Shown here: one piece after another, positions 47,306 to 58,457 of the stretch
Layout: every line of letters starts with the position of its first letter
Numbering within the stretch: the stretch's first letter is position 1
Assembly: GCF_018320785.1 (NCBI RefSeq)
Contig: NC_054872.1
Span: 25,068,769 to 25,132,768 of the forward strand
DNA: 64,000 nt
DNA from: Cheilinus undulatus
Lineage: Eukaryota; Chordata; Actinopteri; Labriformes; Labridae
Direction: 5' to 3'
Notes under the pieces: model-generated
What the model saw: only the letters and a program-made list of their open reading frames with translations
What the model was told of the DNA's origin: nothing
Database searches by the model: none
Position numbers and translations under genes: made by a program

Positions 47306-49088
47306 GTCAAGGCAATGGTTGTTTATGCACCATTTTCCTGATGTCACTTCCTTTTCAACTCAACTGAGCAGCCAATAAATTCCTCAGACTTGGCTGTGGT
47401 CATTCAAAACCTGACCCCTTCCTGACCTGGCAGCAGTTCCTCCCAGTTTGGAGAGGACAGGAGAGCCAGCTTGACCTTTTTGACCTCTGTGTGTGGAGGG
47501 AGGGATCTGCTGGCACCCTGTTGTATCTAGTTTCCCATAAAGCTTCATCTACTTGTCTGCCATCATACAAACTCCTCCCTGCATTGGTTCCTTCTCCTTA
47601 TTAAAACTTTCATATCAGCCCATAACGATGGTATTTCCTAATCAGATACAGAAATATGTGACTTTTTTTTTTGTCCTAAAAAGGAAAAGCAGAGTACTCT
47701 CACATTGGTGACTCAGACACTCTTTGCTAGAATAAATCTGCATTGGGAGAGCCTATAGATTTTAAAATAGATCTGTGGCTTCATCCCCAAACTAAACCCG
47801 AGTCTCTGTCCATCAATGTTTTCCCTCCTTAATCCATGATTTTTTAATCACCACCTTCCAACACTTCCAAGACTGTTAGGCCGCCTCTGAGCCCCTCATG
47901 GTTGCAATAAGTCTGCAGATCGTCAGAGTTGCAGGATGAGAGCAAATGATTCTGCAGACTGGGAATAATAAATTAACCTGATCGTTAATCTTGTCATACC
48001 TGCAACACGTTTGGGCATTTCACAGACCATTCTCACAAACATTTAATGGCGGGAAAGTGACTTTTATATGCCAAGGTTTAACTGACTTTGAACAATTAAA
48101 GAGCGTGGATGAAAATTTCTGAACAATTAGCACCTTTAAAATAATATCTTATCATAATATCTTTTTTAAAGAATTGCAATAACGCACGTCATTAAATACT
48201 GATAAACCAGGGTCTATTTTTCTTCTGCGTTTACGTTACAAGAGCTGTGATTATTATTTACACATGAAAAAGAAAGCCTAATGTCTGCTGGCTCAAACTC
48301 CTCTTATTATTCAGTTCATAATGAAATGGGGGGAATACCAAAATGATTCTTATTTCCAGAAGATTGTATTGCGTCTTGGATCAGGGTATTAACAAGCCCC
48401 CTCTGCGCTGTGAGTTTTATAGGCAATAAAATTTAATTAGAGAGCCGAGAAAAGTCAGAGCTTTTGGCCTGGGACTCCTTTCGGGCAATTCTTAGTGAAA
48501 ACGATTTTTTTTTAGGCCTTTGGAGGTAATAAATCTTATCTTCTGGTCAGATATATCCTGAGGGTTTATACTAGAACAATGGCCACGTTGAAAATACTTT
48601 TTTTTTTTTTTAAATCAGGGCCAAATGGAAAAACAAGAGCAGTTTTTGTTTCCAAATGGAGGGATGTTTTGGAGAAGTTTGAGATAATAAAACGAACTAT
48701 AAAAATAGGAAAATATTCTGTTTATTTTATGACGTCGTTAAATTGATCTTTGAATATTTTAAGAAGCTGATCAGGATTTTGTGTCACGCATGGCCATCTA
48801 TTGATGCCAAATGCTCTTTAGGTGTTTTTACGCATTGACCCAGCATGTATTAGTGAAATGAGACAAAATGGCTCTGCTGGTTACAACCAAAGTAAAGTTT
48901 TATTTGAAGAAAATATTCTGTTCAGTCACACTGGAAATCCATACAAAAATAAATATGTAACTGCCTTAAAGGGCTGGATTGTTTTTTTTTTTGTTTGTTT
49001 TTTACTTACCTTTGATTTTCCAATCAGCGCTAAAAATAAAAATATAAAACTGGACACAAGTGTCTGAAATAAAATAGAACAAAATGTT
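47306..49088. other. Downstream flank of hoxa2b, candidate conserved non-coding DNA
   Basis: There is no coding sequence. About 48.40-48.56 kb (TTTTATAGGCAATAAAATTT, TAATTAGAGAGCCGAG, AATAAATCTTATCTTCTGG) is unique, homeodomain-site-rich sequence of the kind conserved in Hox clusters. Probable hoxa2b poly(A) signal (AATAAA on minus) at 48899-48904. Confidence 0.4.
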
Positions 49089-50523
49089 TTAATAGGTCAA
49101 GTTCTGCAGGTCGATTGTTGTGAGAGTTTCTGAGAAAAGGTCAAAAGTCTCGGATGATAAAGTCAGAGGACTCTGCGTGGATTCAGACAAACTGGGTGAG
49201 AAAGAAGCAGAGGGGGAGAAAACGTGAAAATCCTGAAAGCAGACGTCCAGGCCCGTGGAATGGCCATCATTGTCCCGGTCTATTGTCGGCGCGTAAAGTG
49301 GAGCAGTAGGAGCCGCGATGGGAACATGTTTCAGATTTTTCTCATCGTTGTCCAGAGCCGGGCTCTGATTCTCTCCATTGTGCTGCTGGAAAAACCTCTC
49401 CTCCTTCCCTGCCCGCTCGAAAAAGTCCTCCTCCGCTGCGTCGTCGTCTTCGTCGTCCTCCAGGCCCACGTACTTGCCCTCGCTGTCCCTGTTCTCCTTA
49501 CTGTGCGTCTGCCTCTTGTGCTTCATCCTCCGGTTCTGGAACCAAACCTTCACCTGCCTCTCGCTTAAATCCAGCAAAGCAGCTATTTCCACGCGCCTTG
49601 GTCTGCACAGATATTTGTTGAAGTGGAACTCCTTCTCCAGCTCCAGGAGTTGGGTGTTGGTGTACGCGGTCCTCAGCCTCCGGGATGCCCCTCCACCGCC
49701 AACAGCACCCTCAGGAGCCTCTGGTGAACCTAAAAACACAAACCAAACATGAGATTTTAATCACGTGCTTTCAGAGGAAAGCGTCTCCATTGTATTGGTT
49801 TGTTTATGTGGTGAAAGTTGTGGCGAGCAACAAGCGCAGGAAGATTTATGAGCCCCGGCATGATATGATGGGTCTGCGTGGACAGGACAGCACGGAGGGT
49901 GAAGATTAATGCACGTGCCAGTTGCTGGTCCGTGTAAGAATCATTTATCACTCTCCATTACTGTCAAACATTTACACTCTTACACTGCATCACAAGTCAG
50001 TGCGTTACTTGATGAGATTAGGCGTGTTTAAATCAAATATCCTGTCCCTGACTGAGGGGGACGCCCACGCCGCACAAGGCCCGGGATGCAGCTCTTTCCC
50101 TGCAGACAATGAGGAAGCTTCAAACATGGAGGGTATTAATCATCATGTCTTGCCTTGGGGGGAGAAGTGAGGAGGTGAAGAGTCAGTCGTAGTTGCAGAA
50201 ATCTGGTTCCTCCTGATGCTTTTCTTCTCCTTCATCCACGGGTACTCCGGGGGTAAAGATGCAGCCTGCGCCGGGCTGCTGTAGCCTTTCACGGCCGCCT
50301 GCTGCTTTGTGGAGCGGCTGTGGCGTGGGTGGGCGCCCGGGTTCAGGCCGGGGATGCTCTGCTCAAAAGGAGGAGGAATCAGTGTGGAGTGTGAAAGCGC
50401 CGGGCTCTTGATTGATGAACTTTGAAATGCATCACCGACAGGGTTAGGGAGAGATGTCAGGCACTCAGCGAGCGACGGCTGGCTGTTGATGAAACCACTT
50501 TCTCGCCCAAATCCGTAATTCAT
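49089..50523 (-). CDS. hoxa2b: hoxa2b, homeodomain transcription factor (HoxAb cluster)
   Basis: Two exons, 50523-50154 and 49729-49089 (TAA at 49089-49091), encode 336 aa; human HOXA2 has 376. The N-terminus [20 protein letters not shown] is the Hox2 signature. The Pbx-binding hexapeptide is [10 protein letters not shown] (YPWM 94-97). The homeodomain spans 139-198 ([19 protein letters not shown], then [31 protein letters not shown]) with N51 and the DNA-contact residues intact. The C-terminus [12 protein letters not shown] matches the family. An acidic block ([12 protein letters not shown]) follows the homeodomain. Hoxa2 is the selector of second pharyngeal arch identity and a hindbrain patterning gene. 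Intron oddity: phase demands a CAAG/GCAAGA donor, a GC-AG intron. Assigned to the b duplicate because it sits directly beside hoxa9b/a10b with no a1 or a3-a7. Confidence 0.96.
49903..49912 (+). promoter_or_regulatory. Candidate Hox/Pbx site AGATTAATGC in hoxa2b intron
   Basis: It fits the WGATNNATNN consensus. Known hoxa2 intronic rhombomere-4 control uses several Hox/Pbx sites plus a Prep/Meis site. The match is short and could be chance. Confidence 0.35.
49961..49966 (+). promoter_or_regulatory. Candidate Prep/Meis site CTGTCA in hoxa2b intron
   Basis: An exact CTGTCA, 48 bases from one Hox/Pbx-like site, within the intron where such a site is expected from other vertebrates. Confidence 0.35.
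50133..50142 (-). promoter_or_regulatory. Candidate Hox/Pbx site TGATTAATAC near the hoxa2b donor
   Basis: On minus it reads TGATTAATAC, fitting TGATNNATNN, and lies just inside the intron (the exon ends at 50154). Confidence 0.4.
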
Positions 50524-53010
50524 CTCCTCCTGGAAGTCTGGAACTCTCAGAGTAAAATCAAATTAATAAACTGTTTGCGTCCATTGAGTCCAAATTTGGA
50601 AATAGTCGTATAGGGAGACCTGTATGCCATAAACTATTGCTTTCATGAGGACATGGTTGGAATTAGACCGTGCTGCTTGTCACATGATTTCATCTGCCCA
50701 ATGACAATTTGAGCTTTTTTTATCAAAAGGAGCCACTGTCCCCTGTGATTGATCGAGAAAGTCAGAGGGGTAACGCCCCGTTCCGGGGGTAGGGGCTGCT
50801 TTATTTACACATTTTGGGGGGTCAGTTTGTTCACTGCTGCCCCCTTTCTGTTTTTGAACATGTATCCAAAAAGCTGCGCCTTCGTGGAGCGCGTCCACGC
50901 GAAGGCAGACTCCCTCTCCTCGCCGGTCTTTACGCACGAGTGTGGGTCGCTGTGCGGGTGCGCGCCTGAGTTGGTGCATGTTCTGTGAGCGTTTATGACC
51001 AGGGTGGCACCCTACAAATCATTTCAGCAGTCACATTTGCGTCTCATAACGACGCCCACAGTCGTTATCAGTGCCAAGGCGTTAATCTTGAGACTTTCTT
51101 TGGAAGGTTTTGCTTGGAGAGGAAGGGCTGCACGAGACAGACATCCAGAAACATGTCCAGCTACCCCTCCCCCAATAAACACACATACACCACTTATGAG
51201 TGAGGGAGAGAGAGGCTTATAAGATTTCAGTGTAAAATTTGGTCATTTATCTCCACTCATCTACAAAATGTCCACAGTGAGGGCAGCTTTTAAAACAGTA
51301 AGCGTCTTAAAACCATATTTTCAATCAGTGCAAGAGTTTAGCAGCTATTTGGCGCCGTTTTACAGTTTACAACTCCATCCTCACTCCACATTCCAATCAG
51401 TTTATCTCGCCTAAAGGGGGTGTAATGCTGAGCTAAGTCATCTTCCATACACTCCACAATTATTGTCTCAAACATGGCGGAGAGGGGAGGATGATTTGCC
51501 ACTGTAGTGTGAAGCGGTAGAAAGGTGGGGATCTGATGGCTGTTTATTGCTCGAGCTCCTAAACAAAGAGCTCTGGTAGCCTGCGCGTGATCAATCTTTC
51601 TCACCAAAAGGTCTGACAGCTCGCTGCCCCTGAGAACACATTTAAACCACCTAACTCTCCCTTAGACCATACACGAGCAGGAAGAGGACGGTCACCCTCT
51701 GGGTAGAGCTGCTGGAGAAGGTTTCTGATGTGAAATGGAGGGATTTTTTTATTTGGAGAAGGGATGAGGCGCGCGGTCATTACGCACGAAGATTTCTTTG
51801 AAAATCTGCTCGTACTGAGTAAGAAATGCATCTAATAGCACGTTCTGGTAGTTTTTCGTTTGCATGAAGGACTGAATTAAATATAGAGGAGCAGAAATGG
51901 CTTGGTTAGAGGGTTAGAAACGAAAGGAGCAGCTTTAACACACGATCAGTTGTTTACTGAGGTGAGTGGGTGTTGGCATTCAGCAGAGGTCCTATTCAAT
52001 CTTAAATCTTTCTGTCAGAAACCAAAAAAGGAGTTTCCCTTAAAGGGTGGGACTTTGATTTAATTCTGCTTTACCCTGTATGCGTAAAATGTTGGATTGC
52101 TTTTGTAGAATTTATATTAATTTATATTTTCATTTGTCAGGATGCTCTTTTAAGCCACGTCCTCGTGCATCTATGAATTATCCACACAGCCCAACTTATA
52201 ACATCAACATTTAATTAAAATAAGTATTTCATTAAAATCTTGTGCTTTTACTCAGTTGTCAAGCACTGCAATAATTTTTTCTAAAAAAAGAATCCAAACT
52301 TGTTCTTTTTTTACTTTGCAAATTAGAAATCGAAATTAAAAATACAAACAAACTGATGAATTATTGCTTCTAATGGTTGTATTTGTATAGCCAGAGGTGG
52401 TTTAAATGCTTAATAGACCACTGATACTTAAAAAGGTACAGAAATAGAGGCTAAACTGTGCGCAGTGGTTGGCTTTTCTTTCTTTTGTTGCTGCCACTTT
52501 TGATCTATATCTGCTGTTTCTGTCCGAAGCTGTGCAGATATAAAAGCCACATTTTTGCTGCTTGTTTTTAATCGGACGCAGACAGATGACGGTGTTTGGA
52601 GGAGCTGTGCGCACGAGCGCTACGATTCCCGTCTGTTCCCGGGCGGCGCGAGACATCTGGGAGGCAAGAGGGCCAAACTGAGACCACAGACGGGCACCAA
52701 TCAAGCCCGGTTTATTTTTTGAGTGTGTTTATTGAAATACATTGTGTGTGTGTAATTCTATTTTAATCAGACCAATAAAATAAAAACCTAAAACCAATGT
52801 GCGTACGTTTATTTTTGTTTGTTTAGAGATGGTAGAGCATTTACACTTCTATTGTAAATGGAAGGATATCAAGTGAAGGCTATTTGTGTTTATTTAAGTG
52901 TTTATCGCGTGTTTTTCTTCTCATCATTAACGCTGTTTTATATCATGTTACTTCATGTTCAGCTGTGGAGAAAATCAGCCAGTAAGCCTCCTGGAAAATA
53001 CATTCACAGC
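50524..53010. other. hoxa2b upstream region
   Basis: No homeobox or other gene is recognised. GAGTGGGTG at about 51964-51972 fits the Krox20 consensus (GNGTGGGNG), as used in hoxa2 r3/r5 control. 52.44-52.72 kb is unique and GC-rich, with ATATCTGC/GCAGATAT half-palindromes. Confidence 0.4.

Positions 53011-53039
<29 letters not shown>
53011..53039. repeat. (TG)n microsatellite
   Basis: A pure TG dinucleotide run. Confidence 0.97.
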
Positions 53040-53041
<2 letters not shown>

Positions 53042-54035
53042 AGGAAACAAAGCTGTGGTCCTGTCAGGACTTTCATTTCATTTCACACTTTTATTTATAG
53101 AGCCGCATGGAATCATGGGAAGATTTGACAGATGTCTACTTCAGGCGCATTAAAAAGCCACAAATCAAATGTGCTCCGTACGACATGTGCAGAAATATAG
53201 AGATAACTGGGAGAAAGAAAAGGAGGAGAGGGAGAGACGACAAATCACTGATACGGTCATTCTGGGACATGTTTTCTTGACTCTTACAAAATCAAAGACG
53301 ACATGTTAATAAAAGAAATGTGTGATCAGAGAGGATACAAAACCCATATCCGTCATTCCTGTCAGTTTATAATAAAAAATTAGATTTCTATTTCGGCAAA
53401 ATGCGCATGTAAAGTGATCTGTTGATGGGACAAACTGATGCAGGAAATGTTATTTAGGGTTGCTGATGTCATCTCTGCATATTGTATTTTAAAAGAAGTC
53501 TCAAACTGCACTCTTTTAACAGTCAGATGTCCCACTTATCAATCCTTTTTTGTTCTGGAAAATGCAAACAGCATGATACCTATTTATCTCAGCCTATTTA
53601 ATAGCAGCTAAAGTCCACTCGCAGGAGCTTAAAAGAGCATTTATATGAGGTGTTTACTAATATAAAGGCCTACTGTTTTTTATATTACTGTGGTCTGACT
53701 CAGTATTTTCCACAAGTATCTACTAAACTTCCAAATTCATCCAAAACAACAGGCTCATGGCGGCAGGGATCAAAGGATGAAACAGCCTCTCGTGCCTTTA
53801 CTCCCCTGAACCTCTCCTCCTGAGTTCACTCAGGGCCTCCTCACTCACCAGCCGTGTCAAGAAGTTTGATGTATGAGGGGTTACAAGAGGTCACTGAAGG
53901 CAACTCTCTGTTTTCCTGCTGCATGACTCATCCTCGGATGCTTGTATGTTAGATAATCATAAACATAAGTCAGGAATGCCATTTCCAACCCCTGTAGCTT
54001 TCAATGAATAAATATCACTTAAGGCGATCAAGTTG
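53040..54035. other. Hox-cluster intergenic sequence, non-coding
   Basis: Mostly unique sequence without long frames. 53.10-53.50 kb has no repeat character and is a candidate conserved block. No homeodomain helix-3 (WFQNRR) coding remnant was found on either strand. Confidence 0.4.
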
Positions 54036-54560
54036 TACACTGTAAAACCAAATAAGTTAAAAATACTTAAAATATTTGTCATAAGTGTTTACATAGAAGT
54101 AGTGGGAAAATCTTTTCAAGTATGACTCAAGTTACAACTTTCATGTTTCTAACCCACTGCAGGTTTCCTTATGTCTTTGACGTACTTTGTTTTTTAACAA
54201 TCATGCCACCCAAAGTTAATTTACCTCAAGTAACAAAGACTGAAAAGGGATTTTGGCCCAGAAATGACTCGTATAGTGTGCAGTACATCATCCTTGCTAA
54301 GCTGAAGGTGAGCTGCATAGGCAGGACTTCTCTAACTAAGCAACCTCAGCTTAACAAAAATGTCTAATGCCCAAAGGCCTTCTGGGAAAACCGTGCAGAT
54401 TAAGGGATGACTGACAAATAATTTGAGTAGAATGACAAGAATCACTTGGAGTGACCGAGTAGTGTTGACTCAAAGTAAAAATGTGATTTATCAACTCAGA
54501 AATAGAGCTGAAATAGCTATCTTTGATTTTTAAGTTAACATAACTCATTTTTTACAAAAC
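54036..54560. mobile_element. MITE-like element with CACTGTAAAA ends
   Basis: The left CACTGTAAAACCAAATAAGT and the right (minus) GTTTTGTAAAAAATGAGTTA, each followed by TTAA-rich AAGTTAAAAAT/AACTTAAAAAT, are inverted relatives. This matches common short non-autonomous fish elements. It has no transposase. Confidence 0.6.
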
Positions 54561-54639
54561 CTCTTTATGTTCAGTCTGACCGCTGACTATCGTATACTGG
54601 GTCCTATTGTGGAAAATATTGTATATCATATCAAACATA

Positions 54640-55140
54640 TTGTAACCAGGGCTGTTAGCATTGATCAGGATTAATTAAGGTCCATAATTAGTGCATTAAT
54701 TAATTGCATTAATCATACACTCTTTTGTCCCGTTCAGCGGACTGGTTTAGCCACAGTGGTGTAACATAAGTCCACCACTGCTCCTTAATGCCTCATTTCA
54801 CTTTAAAAATGTCAGAGACAGCTCAGTGGACAAGTCCAAGTCTTCTTCACCTGTTATTCAACATTTCACATTTTCTGTTCCCTTAGTTACTTTTCAGTCC
54901 ATAAAGTCCTTTTTCCATTGCTGAGTTCATGTCACCTTCCTTATTTTCCTTGAAATGAAAGCTCTTCTGATGGTAACCATGGCAAACAGTGGAATTTTTA
55001 AAAATGGGTTTCTGTTATTCATTTCCTTCAGTGGTTCTGTGGAACCATGCAAGATGCAAAAATCCAAGATGGTGGACTCCATGAAAGGGCCCTTAATTAT
55101 GAATAATCGCCTTATTCTAAGTTAACGCCCCTGTAAGTGG
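54640..55140 (+). repeat. Dispersed DNA-transposon-like repeat, copy B
   Basis: Begins AGGGCTGTTAGCATTGATCA with TTAATTAATTGCATTAAT, and contains CAGCTCAGTGGACAAGTC. It shares these with the copy at 28.5-28.9 kb in inverted orientation. Confidence 0.65.
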
Positions 55141-55339
55141 AATACAAACTTTGTGTTTTAACACACTAGATATGTTGGAATGAGGTTACTGTTAATGTGT
55201 GAAAACACTGTAATCTATGCGTGACTGAATTTCTCAATTAAGACAGTGAGAAAGTTGTTACGCTGTGTTTTTTTGTTCATTGTGAGGTAAGCTTATGGCG
55301 GCCAACAGGTCATTAAAAGTAGGGGGAGGTCAAATTTGA

Positions 55340-56090
55340 CACCAGCAAAACATTCCTTAAAATTGGAACGGGGCAAGAAAAGACTCAGAAAGTTGAAGAA
55401 TGTTCAGGAATCACCTGGAGCGTTCCACAGGTATCTAACTAGTGACAGGTATGAGAAGAACTACCAAAAGCAATCAAAAGCAATATCAGCAATGTCCAGG
55501 AGTGTCACTGACGTCTCTGGGCCCAAACTCATTTAAGATGAACCGACTGATTGTGGAAGAGTTTGCTGTGGTCTGACGAGGAAAAGGACTGTCCAGATTG
55601 TTGTCAACATAAAGTTCAAAAGCCAGAATCTGTGATGGTGTATGGGTGTATTTGTATTGATAACTTGCACATCTGTGATGGCACCATAAATACTGAGAGG
55701 TTTTGCTTCCATCTGATGCCATTTTGAGAGACTGGCTTATTTCACCATGACATCCCCTAAAATGACAAGCCACTACTTCACAGGTTACAACAGCATGGCT
55801 TTACAATAAAAGCGTGTGGGTACTAGACTGGCCTGTATGCTGTCCAGACCTGTCTGCCACTGAAAATGTAATGCATTAGGAAATGCATTCACAGCACCTG
55901 CACTGTTGAGCAACTTAAGATATTCAGCCAAAAGGAAAAAGAGTTCCACTTTCAACACTTCAACAATTACTGTCTTCAGTCCATGAAAGCCTGCAGAGTG
56001 GTATTAGCTAAGCAGGGTAAACATGCCCCTATATCCCAACTTTTTCGGAACAAGTTGCAGGCATCAAATTTAGAATGTGTGTTCTTATCT
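55340..56090 (+). mobile_element. Degraded Tc1-like transposon (third family)
   Basis: AAGAAAAGACTCAGAAAGTT, GTGCTGTGG-like TTTGCTGTGGTCTGACGAGG, AAAGTTCAAAAGCCAGAATC, GTACTAGACTGGCCTG and CCAACTTTTTCGGAACAAGT then GCAGGCATCAAA are landmarks of a very common fish Tc1-like element. Large internal pieces are missing (about 0.75 kb against an expected 1.5 kb or so) and the frame is broken. Confidence 0.8.
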
Positions 56091-56214
56091 TATTATGTTA
56101 TAAAGTGCTGTAAAATATTATCATTTTTTAGACAGCGATACTATTCAGTTGAATACGTTTACAGTTTCTCCAAAATGGGTGAGGCAGAATACAGACTGGG
56201 GTGTGTTTAGGGGG

Positions 56215-57530
56215 GAACAGAAGGGAGGGACGGTTTTGTGGAGCATCACTCACTTTTAAAACCTTTTAATGAAGCTCATGGCTACTTTGGGTCCAGTGTG
56301 GCTCTATCTGGGAAATATGCCCCTGATTTGTGACATTTTGTTTGTGCCTGTCTGGACATGTTTTGTTTGTTGAATACTGTCAGCTCAGACAATGAGGTAA
56401 TTATCATATCATTATCATTTTGTTCCTTTAATCCACACTGATAACTATTTTAAGAAAACTGATTTTGCAGTTTCTGTAAGAATAAACTTTAATGACTGAT
56501 TATCATACAGATATTCAAAGCCACGGGTAGCAGTCCTTTGATAAACGTTTTTGTGCTTTTCTCAGCGGCAGCAGTAAAAATTAAAAGAACCCCTGGCTGG
56601 ACTTTAATGAAATAAGAATCTTTCAAGAGTAATTTACACCAAAGATGACGATTAAGTGAAACAGAAAAAGCTACGCAGCAAGAAGATATGATCTACGACG
56701 GAAATGACACGAGAGGTGCAAGTCTGTAGTGAATGGGGAGTGGTTCATGGTGGGCCACACCGCCTCGTGCAGTTTGCTGAAATGAGCAGCTGCTTCCACC
56801 TGCTGGTGATGAGGAGGCAGTAACACTTGGGGAAGACACCGTGTTGACAATGCTGTTAACTGTGATACTTTTTAGTACGTTTATTTGAGTTCAGGTACCA
56901 TTTTGTGTCTTAATTTCAGTTTGACAATTTTCCGTTTAGCGTATGTTGTGATTTTCTTTTCTTTTAGTGCTAGTTATTGAAGTGTGTGTATGTGTGCTCT
57001 CTAACAAAACCTCAGACGGAGGGTTCAGCTGCACAGAGACAGTCTGATTGCTGGTTGAAGGTTGTAAAGTAATTAGACGTTTTAAGACAGACTCATCCTC
57101 CTGTCTGTGTGAGTGTCCAGTCTAATATCAGTATCACAGATTTAAACGTCTGTCAGAAAAGCTGCCTGCTGCTGTCACAGCCTCTCCATGCTCTGCTGTT
57201 TTCACACCTTATAAACAGAGCAGGCTGTGGTTAGTCTTTACTGCACGAGGGCATCTAGTTTGTGAAGAGATCAAAGAGGCCGAGACCGTCGTACAAAGTA
57301 ATGATACACATTTTACAATTTCGGCGGAAATAGTGCTAAAAGATCGATAAAAACCACTATATTTCTCTGTTAGGCTAATTTGCTAAGTAAATATCGTCAT
57401 ACTGGATTAAAACTGTATCAAACAGTGAATTATGTCTAAATACAGCCTAAAAATTAACCCAAGTTAGCCTACTACGACAAATTACTATAGCCTGGGCCTG
57501 AGTTAGCTAAATGTCGGCTGACGAGACCCC
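56215..57530. other. Unique intergenic sequence upstream of hoxa9b's neighbour region
   Basis: No gene is recognised. 56.46-56.86 kb and 57.00-57.30 kb are non-repetitive and GC-balanced, and are candidates for regulatory sequence retained after loss of hoxa3-a7. Confidence 0.4.
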
Positions 57531-57537
57531 ACGGCTG

Positions 57538-57597
57538 TTTTTTTTTTTTGTTTTTTTGTTTGTTTTTGTTTTTTTGTTTTTTGTTTTTTTTTTTTGC
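57538..57597. repeat. T-rich (TTTTTG)n tract
   Basis: An almost uninterrupted run of T with scattered G. Confidence 0.9.
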
Positions 57598-58457
57598 TTT
57601 TTGAAAACTTGCCGTATTCCTCAAGTATTTCTTTTCAAGGATAATGTAATTATCTTTGAAATGTTTTCTAAAACTTACTTCATGTCCTTGGGCCTGACAA
57701 AATCCTCCAAAAGAAGTCGGCTAGTTAACGCGAGATTTTAGAGCCTGTCCATAGAGCTAAAACGTTACAAACAGGAAAACGTAAATTCTGTTATTTAAAT
57801 TAAATTAAAATAATATTTTTCTCAACCTTGATATTATTTTCATAAAGGCCCAATATATGTCATTTAGCTTTTGGTAAGAGTTGAAAATTTAATACTAGGC
57901 CGCAATAAACTCGTAATTTGTCAAATAAAAATATTTTAAAAACAAAAGCTGGGATAACCTATAAATTAAGATATATTTTTAAGCATTTAGTTTTTAGATA
58001 ATGTTTAAATGTGTTTTTATTTTAAGCCAAATGAAATAAATTTCAAAAATAACGATTTCCTCATGTTCTACTGAACTACTCTTTATTTCTGATGAGAATG
58101 AGGTATTCGAAGTGTGCACATTGTTTCCACAAATGGATCCAAACGGTTTAAAATCATCTACATGTACAAAAACAATAATTTAAATTATTACACAAATAGG
58201 TAGCTGTAAGACATTCAGGTAGTCAAAGATCAGAACATGCAAATGACAAATTATCTACAAGTATTTTCTACCTTTGTGCAACAAATACAACAATTACTTA
58301 TTATCCTGACGAGACAAACATGAAACACAACCAGAAAAAAAATCTCCAGCTTTGTTTAAACAACACAAACAACACAGGGATATTCAGTACAGACCCCCTC
58401 CCTCCCCTTTCTCCCCCTCCTCAGACTCTAATCCAGCATCAGTCCAATAAAAAAAAG
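57598..58457. other. hoxa9b downstream region / 3' UTR
   Basis: AT-rich, with no frames. A probable hoxa9b poly(A) signal (AATAAA on minus) is at 58082-58087, about 370 bases past the stop. Confidence 0.4.

Noticed and set aside
42460-47313. 8-bp target duplication for the hAT-like element
   Set aside because: Left flank CTCCAGTA and right flank GTCAAGGC do not match, so none is claimed.
49224-49752. Plus-strand open frames of 114 and 124 codons
   Set aside because: They are antisense shadows of hoxa2b exon 2 and show no domain of their own.
50301-50335. Krox20-like GCGTGGGTG near 50323
   Set aside because: It lies in hoxa2b coding exon 1, where GC-rich codons explain it.
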